Assembly (NCBI RefSeq): GCF_010723305.1 | Contig: NZ_BLKW01000002.1 | Location: forward strand, 62,001-126,000 | DNA: 64,000 nucleotides | Direction: 5' to 3' | DNA from: Mycobacterium botniense | Lineage (GTDB): Bacteria > Actinomycetota > Actinomycetes > Mycobacteriales > Mycobacteriaceae | Shown: one piece after another, positions 56,929 to 64,000 of the stretch | Numbering within the stretch: the first letter of the stretch is position 1 | Layout of the letters: every line of letters begins with the position of its first letter | Notes under the pieces: model-generated | What the model was told of the DNA's origin: nothing | Database searches by the model: none | Seen by the model: only the letters and a program-made list of their open reading frames with translations | Position numbers and translations under genes: made by a program

Positions 56929-57387
56929 TCAGTCGCGCTCGGCGATCGCGGCGAGCCGGTCCAGAGATGCCCGCAGCTTGTCGGCGGTCGTGCTGCGGGC
57001 ACGCGGAAGACGTGCCGGGTCAGTCAATTGTGACCAGTCGTAGGTGTGCGTCACTCGGGTACGGGTGTCGTCCAGGGGTTCGAGCTCCCAGCGCCACAGG
57101 TGCCCGGGTGGTCGCCGACCAGGTTCTGCGGGCAGCCAGGCGATGCGACGGGCTTCCTCGAACTCCACAATGTGGTTTTCTCGGATGCTGCCCACCGTGA
57201 TCCGCATCGTGAACACATCGCCGACATGCCGGACCCGCTGTCCCGGTTGAGCTTCCGTCAAGTTGTCGTTGCCGTCCCATCGCGGCTGTTGCGACGGATC
57301 GGCGATCAGCTCGAAAATTCGTTCCGGCGCCGCCGCGATCTCGCGGCTCGCGCTCACCACTCGGGGAACGTCGGTGTGGTCGGCCAT
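56929..57387 (-). CDS. SRPBCC (START-like) family protein
   Basis: A 152-residue polyketide-cyclase/dehydrase-type helix-grip protein. VSASREIAAAPERIFELIADPSQQPRWDGN at the N-terminus and TRVTHTYDWSQLTDP near the C-terminus are typical. Such proteins bind hydrophobic ligands; the mycobacterial members are poorly characterised. ATG at 57387. The 81 bases between it and the acetyltransferase start contain nothing recognised. Confidence 0.88.
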   Translation of the reverse strand: MADHTDVPRVVSASREIAAAPERIFELIADPSQQPRWDGNDNLTEAQPGQRVRHVGDVFTMRITVGSIRENHIVEFEEARRIAWLPAEPGRRPPGHLWRWELEPLDDTRTRVTHTYDWSQLTDPARLPRARSTTADKLRASLDRLAAIAERD

Positions 57388-57473
57388 GACCTGATCAAAG
57401 CACTGCGCTGCACTGCGCGCACACGCGGCAGTCCAGGCCGGTGATCCGTTCTCTCACCGCCCGGCCAATTCGG

Positions 57474-57507
57474 TTATCCACAGTCGGGTTTTCATCCACA
57501 GCTGTGG
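57474..57507. promoter_or_regulatory. DnaA-box-like sequence and palindrome upstream of the 13E12-type gene
   Basis: TTATCCACA (57474-57482) matches the bacterial DnaA-box consensus exactly. Fourteen bases on, CCACAGCTGTGG (57496-57507) is a perfect 12-base palindrome that again includes TCCACA. Both precede the DUF222-HNH gene by about 55 bases. Whether DnaA binds is untested; it may simply be an operator or a conserved target-site feature of this repeat family. Confidence 0.45.
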
Positions 57508-57561
57508 CTTACCGCCGTTGGTCACGCCGGATTTGTCAGCGGGTGTTCATAGCGTCAAGAC

Positions 57562-58947
57562 ATGGGTTCACGGGTGAGCGCCGAGGCGGCACGGCAGCGG
57601 ATCAGTGCTGCCCTTGATGCCATCGACGCTGCCCATGACGTGCTGCGTGACACCTCGTCGGACATCGTCGGCAACGATTTTCGCATTGATGTCGCCGAGC
57701 GGCTGGAAACTCAAGAGCGCACCAACCGCGGACTGATGTATCGGTTCTTCGGGGAGATCGCCGACCCACCCGATGAAACCGGGATGGTGCCGGCGGTGCG
57801 CGACAAGCTGTGGGCGCGGCTGCGCCTCACCCCCAACGAAATCACCCGCCGTTTCCGGCTCGCCGCGCGGATCCGGCCCCGGCGCTCGCTGATCGGTCCG
57901 CCCGTACCCCCGGAGCTGCCGAAGTTGGCGGCCGCGGTGCAGGCCGGCACCGTCGGCGAGGATCACATCCGCGCGGTGTGCCGCGCCGTCGACGTGCTGC
58001 CGTCCTGCCTGTCGGCCGCCGACGTGGCCGACGCCGAGCGCACACTGGTCCAGCATGCGACAAAACTCGATGCCGGTGTGGTCACCAAGCTGGGTCAGCG
58101 TATCGCGGACTACCTCAACCCGGACGGTCACTTCGATGACACCGACCGGGCCCGCCGGCGCGGACTGCGCCTGGGCCCACAAGGACCCGATGGCATGTCG
58201 CACCTGAGCGGGCTGCTCGACCCGGAGACCCGCGCTTATTTCGAAGCCATCGCCGCCGCGGTACGGCCCGGGCGACACCAACCCCACGACAGTGATCCCC
58301 CAGCACGCGATGACCGCACGCCTGCCCAACGCTGCCACGACGCGCTCAAACTCGCCCTGGAAACGGCGATCGCCTCGGGCAAGCTCGGTGCACATCGCGG
58401 CCATCCCGCCACGGTGATCGTGACCACCACACTGGCCGAACTCAACCAGGCCGCGCTGGCGGCAGCCGACGAATCGCTCCCGATTCCGGCGCCCGCGCGC
58501 ACCGGCGGCGGCTCCAGGCTGCCGATGCGCGACCTGATCCGGATGGCCGCCAAAGCGATTCACTACCTCGCAGTCTTCGATGACCACACCGAACGCCCGC
58601 TGTATCTGGGCCGGCAAAAACGGGTCGCCACCACCGACCAACGGCTGATCTGCTATGCGCGGGACCGCGGCTGCACCCACCCCAACTGTCTGGAACCGGG
58701 TTACCACTGCGAAGTGCACCACTCACCGGACTGGGCCAGCGGCGGCCGCACCGACGCCGACAAACTCTACTTCGGCTGCGGCCCGCACCACGGCAGGGCA
58801 AGCCGCGGCGAGCTGCACACCCAGGTCATGGACAACGGGCGACTCGGCTGGAGCGACGGCACCGGCCCACCGGAAGTCAACCATGCCCACCACCCCGAGG
58901 AACTCCTCCACACCGACCCCGACCCGCCCGACGACCCACCACAGTGA
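57562..58947 (+). CDS. 13E12-repeat-family protein with DUF222 and HNH endonuclease domains
   Basis: A 461-residue member of the family named after the M. tuberculosis REP13E12 repeats. An N-terminal helical DUF222 domain (about residues 20-330; includes RLTPNEITRRFRLAARI and GTVGEDHIRAVCRAVDVLP) precedes a C-terminal HNH nuclease: CYARDRGCTHPNCLEPGYHCEVHH, then WASGGRTDADKLYFGCGPHH, with zinc-binding Cys and the HH/N/H residues. The C-terminus is His/Asp/Pro-rich. Many copies usually exist per mycobacterial genome, and they are recombination and phage-integration hot spots, yet the natural function is unknown. The ORF here is complete, with ATG at 57562. Confidence 0.9.
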   Translation: MGSRVSAEAARQRISAALDAIDAAHDVLRDTSSDIVGNDFRIDVAERLETQERTNRGLMYRFFGEIADPPDETGMVPAVRDKLWARLRLTPNEITRRFRLAARIRPRRSLIGPPVPPELPKLAAAVQAGTVGEDHIRAVCRAVDVLPSCLSAADVADAERTLVQHATKLDAGVVTKLGQRIADYLNPDGHFDDTDRARRRGLRLGPQGPDGMSHLSGLLDPETRAYFEAIAAAVRPGRHQPHDSDPPARDDRTPAQRCHDALKLALETAIASGKLGAHRGHPATVIVTTTLAELNQAALAAADESLPIPAPARTGGGSRLPMRDLIRMAAKAIHYLAVFDDHTERPLYLGRQKRVATTDQRLICYARDRGCTHPNCLEPGYHCEVHHSPDWASGGRTDADKLYFGCGPHHGRASRGELHTQVMDNGRLGWSDGTGPPEVNHAHHPEELLHTDPDPPDDPPQ

Positions 58948-58995
58948 ACGACGGGCCGACATACCTCGTGGGACACTGTCTCGCGTGCGGTCGTG

Positions 58996-60794
<1,799 letters not shown>

Positions 60795-60795
<1 letters not shown>

Positions 60796-61910
60796 TGATC
60801 GGACCGCTCGATGAGTTCCCGGTGCACCAGCTTCCGCAGCCGATCGCCTGGCCGGGTTCCTCCGACCGCAATTTCTACGACCGCTCGTATCTGAACGCCC
60901 ACAACCGCACCGGCGAGATCTTCCTCATCACCGGCATCGGTTACTACCCCAACCTCGGCGTCAAGGACGCATTCGTGTTGATCCGCCGTGGTGACACGCA
61001 GACCGCAGTGCATCTGTCCGACGCCATCGACCACGATCGGCTGCACCAGCACGTGGGCGGCTACCGCATCGACGTGATCGAGCCACTGCACACGCTGCGG
61101 GTAACCCTGGAGGACACCGAGGGTATCGCGGTCGACCTGACCTGGCAGGGGCTGTTCGACGTCATCCAGGAGCAGCCGCACGTCCTGCGCTCCGGAAACC
61201 GGATCACGCTCGACGCCCAGCGGTTCGCCCAGCTGGGCACCTGGAGCGGCCGGATCGCGATCGACGGCCAGGAGATCCCGGTCGATCCGGCGACATGGAT
61301 CGGCAGCCGCGACCGGTCCTGGGGCATCCGGCCGATCGGCGAGCCCGAGCCGGCGGGCCGTCCCGCCGATCCGCCGTTCGAGGGCATGTGGTGGCTGTAC
61401 ATGCCGATGGCGTTCGACGAGTTCGCTGTCGTGCTGATTATTCAAGAGGCGCCCAACGGGTTCCGCTCGCTCAACGACTGCACCCGGGTCTGGCGCGACG
61501 GCCGTGTCGAGCAGCTGGGCTGGCCGCGGGTGACGACGCGCTACCGCTCCGGCACCCGCATCCCGACCGGGGCCACCATCGAAGCGACCGGCGCCGACGG
61601 CACGCCGGTGCGCTTCGACGTGGAGTCGAAGTTGGCGGTTCCGATCCACGTCGGCGGCGGCTACGGCGGTGACTCGGATTGGCTGCACGGGATGTGGAAG
61701 GGTGAAAAGTTCACCGAGCGGCTGACATACGACATGACCGACCCGGCGATCATCGCCCGCTCGGGTTTCGGGGTGATCGACCATGTGGGGCGTGCGCTGT
61801 GCCGCGACGGCGACGCGGATCCGGTGGAGGGCTGGGGCCTTTACGAACACGGCGTGCTGGGCCGCCACGACCCGTCCGGATTCGCCGATTGGGTTTCGGT
61901 GGCACCGTAG
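60795..61910 (+). CDS. Conserved hypothetical protein, Rv3169-like
   Basis: A 371-residue protein conserved beside the kinase gene in M. tuberculosis (Rv3168-Rv3169). No catalytic signature recognised. Sequence is beta-rich and looks like a lipocalin/DUF7064-DUF7065-type double domain: VGGYRIDVIEPLHTLRVTLEDTEGIAVDLTWQG and later WIGSRDRSWGIRPIGEPEP, WLYMPMAFDEFAVVLIIQE. The SRDRSWGIRP motif occurs in hydroxyneurosporene-synthase/CrtC-like folds (weak resemblance). ATG at 60795, just after GGAGAGG. Co-transcribed with the kinase. The next 162 bases contain no gene. Confidence 0.85.
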
Positions 61911-62072
61911 CCGCGCCGGATGCTGTCCCTCGTGATATCGCATCGGCGATCGCTTCGCGGACACGCACCCCAGCGCTAGCCGGTGCCGCTGTGACCGCTG
62001 TGGCTCGTGGCCGAGGGGCGCACCCGCGCTGTACCGCCGCGAACCGATCGCACCTGCGGTTGACTAAGGGGC

Positions 62073-63413
62073 GTGCCGACATGGAGTGCCGAGGTCGTGG
62101 TGGTGGGTGCCGGTTTCGCGGGGTTAGTCGCAGCTCGCGAGCTCATGCGCCGCGGACGCGACGTGCTGGTCCTGGAAGGCCGTGACCGGGTCGGTGGGCG
62201 CTCCCTGACCGGCAACGTCGCGGGCTTACCCGTCGACCTCGGCGGCACTTTCGTCGGCCCGACCCAGGACGCGGTCCTGGCGCTGGCGGCCGAGCTCGGC
62301 GTCCACACCGTCCCGACCTATCACGCCGGCGCCAACCTGATTAGGTGGCGCGGCTGGGTACGGCCCTATCACGGCACGATTCCCAGGCTCTCGCTGACCG
62401 GGCTACTCGACATCGGCCGGGTGCGTTGGCAATTCGAACGGATCGCACGCCGCGTCCCGCTCACACAGCCGTGGACGGCACACCGCGCTCACCAGCTGGA
62501 CACCGTGTCGCTGGGCCAATGGTTGCGGTCGGTGCATGCCACCGCGACATCGCGCGATCTGATGGCCATCATGGCGCGGGTCACCTGGGGCGCCGAACCC
62601 GACGAGGTGTCGATGCTGCATGCGGCCCGTTATGTGCACGCAGCCGGCGGCCTGGACCGGTTGCTGGACGTCGAAAACGGCGCTCAGCAAGACCGTTTCC
62701 TGGCCGGCACCCAGCAAATCGCGCACCTGATGGCCGAGGAATTGGGTTCCCGCGTCGTGGTGGCCACACCGGTCACCGGTATCGAGTGGCATGACGGGAC
62801 GGCAACGGTCATCGCGGCGCACGGCCGGGCCGAGGCGCGATTCGTCATTGTCGCGATACCCCCGGCCCATCGCGCATCCATCCAGTTCGCTCCCCCGCTG
62901 CCCGTTGAGCACCAGGAGCTGGCCGAACACTGGCCGCAAGGCCGGCTCAGCAAGGCGTTCGCTGCGTACTCCACCCCGTTTTGGCGGGCTCAAGGGTTTT
63001 CTGGTGAAGCGCTATCCGATGAGGGCCCGGTTTTCATCACCTTCGACGTCAGCCCGCGCGACGAGGGGCCGGGCATCCTGTTGGGGTTTGTCGACGCCCG
63101 CAACTTCGACCACCTGCCCGCTGAACAGCGCCGGCGGGAGGTGGTGTCGTGCTTCGGGTCGCTGTTCGGTGAGGAGGCGGCGAAACCGCTCGACTACGTC
63201 GACCACTGCTGGGGCGCAGAAGAATTCGCCGCAGGCGGTCCCACCGCGGCCGTCCCCCCGGGGTCGTGGACCCGCTACGGCCCATGGTTAAGACAACCGG
63301 TCGGGCCGATTCACTGGGCCGGCACCGAGACCGCCGACCAGTGGACCGGCTTTCTCGACGGTGCTGTGCGCTCCGGACTGCGGGCAGCCGCCGAGGTTGA
63401 GGCGCTGTTATGA
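62073..63413 (+). CDS. aofH: Flavin-containing monoamine oxidase AofH
   Basis: A 446-residue flavin amine oxidase, close to M. tuberculosis AofH (Rv3170). FAD dinucleotide motif [38 protein letters not shown] is at residues ~7-43; [17 protein letters not shown] and [22 protein letters not shown] follow, and the C-terminal [31 protein letters not shown] holds the FAD-adjacent TETA motif. GTG start at 62073. The last six bases overlap the convergent hydrolase gene. Confidence 0.93.
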   Translation: MPTWSAEVVVVGAGFAGLVAARELMRRGRDVLVLEGRDRVGGRSLTGNVAGLPVDLGGTFVGPTQDAVLALAAELGVHTVPTYHAGANLIRWRGWVRPYHGTIPRLSLTGLLDIGRVRWQFERIARRVPLTQPWTAHRAHQLDTVSLGQWLRSVHATATSRDLMAIMARVTWGAEPDEVSMLHAARYVHAAGGLDRLLDVENGAQQDRFLAGTQQIAHLMAEELGSRVVVATPVTGIEWHDGTATVIAAHGRAEARFVIVAIPPAHRASIQFAPPLPVEHQELAEHWPQGRLSKAFAAYSTPFWRAQGFSGEALSDEGPVFITFDVSPRDEGPGILLGFVDARNFDHLPAEQRRREVVSCFGSLFGEEAAKPLDYVDHCWGAEEFAAGGPTAAVPPGSWTRYGPWLRQPVGPIHWAGTETADQWTGFLDGAVRSGLRAAAEVEALL

Positions 63414-64000
63414 GCTGATCCGCCGCGCCGCGGTCACCGATTCCGCGAGCGCTCGCAGCTGGCGGTTGATATCGGCGGGGTGTTCCAGCATCGAGCAGTG
63501 GCCGCCGGGCAGCTCCACCAGCTCGACGAGGTTGGGCAGGGCAGCAGCGATTCTGCGGGACTGGCTGATGGGTGTCAGCCGGTCGCGCGTGCTGCCGATG
63601 ACCAGGGTCGGCACCGTCATACCCGTGACGCTGAGATGTCGCTCACCCAGCGCGTCGGCAAGCATCTTGCCGCAGCTGCCGCGCACTGTCGGCGGCGTGG
63701 CGGCGAAAAGCTCATAGATCAGCCCGGCCACGCCCGGGTCGGCTTCGGCGCCCACTGCCAGCGTCGCCACCAACTCCCGAATCGGGCGGTGCATCGGGCT
63801 GGGCACCGGAAAAGAGCCGAACACCGAGATCAATCCGCGGGCTACCAGCACGCGTACCCCAGCCAGGGGACGCGGGAGCGGCACCAGCTTGAGCGCGCGC
63901 AGCAGGTCACCGGTGGTGGTGTTGATCAGGGCGACCGCGTCGGCGCGTCGGTGAACCTTGTGGCGGTACCGATCCGACCAGGCGGCGATGGCGATGCCGC
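63408..64000 (-). CDS. hpx: Alpha/beta hydrolase (Hpx-like), 5'-truncated by the window edge
   Basis: C-terminal ~197 residues of an alpha/beta-hydrolase-fold protein; the start and the nucleophile elbow lie beyond base 64000. The visible frame enters as [34 protein letters not shown] and continues to the acid residue in [20 protein letters not shown] and the catalytic His in [12 protein letters not shown]. Matches Rv3171c (annotated hpx, non-haem haloperoxidase) by position. Real activity is likely esterase-like. Its stop TAA (63408-63410) is overlapped by the aofH end. Confidence 0.9.
   Translation of the reverse strand, partial: GIAIAAWSDRYRHKVHRRADAVALINTTTGDLLRALKLVPLPRPLAGVRVLVARGLISVFGSFPVPSPMHRPIRELVATLAVGAEADPGVAGLIYELFAATPPTVRGSCGKMLADALGERHLSVTGMTVPTLVIGSTRDRLTPISQSRRIAAALPNLVELVELPGGHCSMLEHPADINRQLRALAESVTAARRISS

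Noticed and set aside
61911..62072. Possible gene or promoter between the Rv3169-like gene and aofH
   Set aside because: Nothing beyond short arginine-rich frames; no clear promoter motif.

Overview
The window is about two thirds G+C, uses GTG starts freely, packs genes with ATGA or GTGA overlaps and often lacks long leaders. Gene content and order match, from memory, the Mycobacterium tuberculosis blocks fprA-agpS (Rv3106-Rv3107c), hisN-pflA-fadE24-fadE23-fadB4 (Rv3137-Rv3141), Rv3143, nuoA-N (Rv3145-Rv3158) and Rv3162c-Rv3171c. The source is therefore a Mycobacterium chromosome. It is not M. tuberculosis itself, because the genes between these blocks differ and no PE/PPE gene is present. 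I cannot name the species.

Layout. 1-2857: the 3' part of fprA and convergent agpS. 2858-13068: an accessory segment with a complete narGHJI respiratory nitrate reductase operon. A fragment of a VapC-type PIN toxin abuts its 3' end. A divergent unit follows: an ArsR-rhodanese regulator against an MFS exporter plus a methyltransferase. 13249-18294: a small membrane protein, histidinol phosphatase, a radical-SAM activase and the fadE24-fadE23 acyl-CoA dehydrogenase pair behind a perfect palindrome. 18415-28503: a TetR regulator, a truncated SDR, a cytochrome P450, an aldo/keto reductase, a YhdH-type reductase broken by an amber codon, fadB4, then an acyl-CoA catabolic set (CaiB transferase, HMG-CoA-lyase-like enzyme, acyl-CoA dehydrogenase, APH-DUF6285 kinase-like fusion). 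28702-31163: a DMT transporter, an NTF2-like remnant, a YceI protein and a degenerate receiver protein.

31432-46813: the complete 14-gene nuoA-N operon for proton-pumping NADH dehydrogenase, preceded by a duplicated 20-bp palindromic element. 46867-52477: an amidohydrolase, a three-helix-bundle protein and a MoxR/DUF58/DUF4129 operon on the minus strand. 52539-55795: a TetR repressor with two operators facing an ABC1-kinase/P450 pair. 56200-64000: a GNAT acetyltransferase, an SRPBCC protein, a 13E12-family DUF222-HNH gene, a TetR repressor divergent from an Rv3168-Rv3169-like pair, a flavin amine oxidase, and the C-terminal part of an alpha/beta hydrolase.

Functional themes are respiration (NADH in through Nuo, electrons out to nitrate through Nar) and lipid or sterol-type acyl-CoA catabolism under TetR control. 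No rRNA, tRNA, CRISPR array, insertion sequence or prophage was recognised. The most unusual items are relics and small regulatory elements. I did not find a clearly new defence or biosynthetic system. The best candidate for an under-described module is the ArsR-rhodanese/MFS/methyltransferase unit at 10151-13068.
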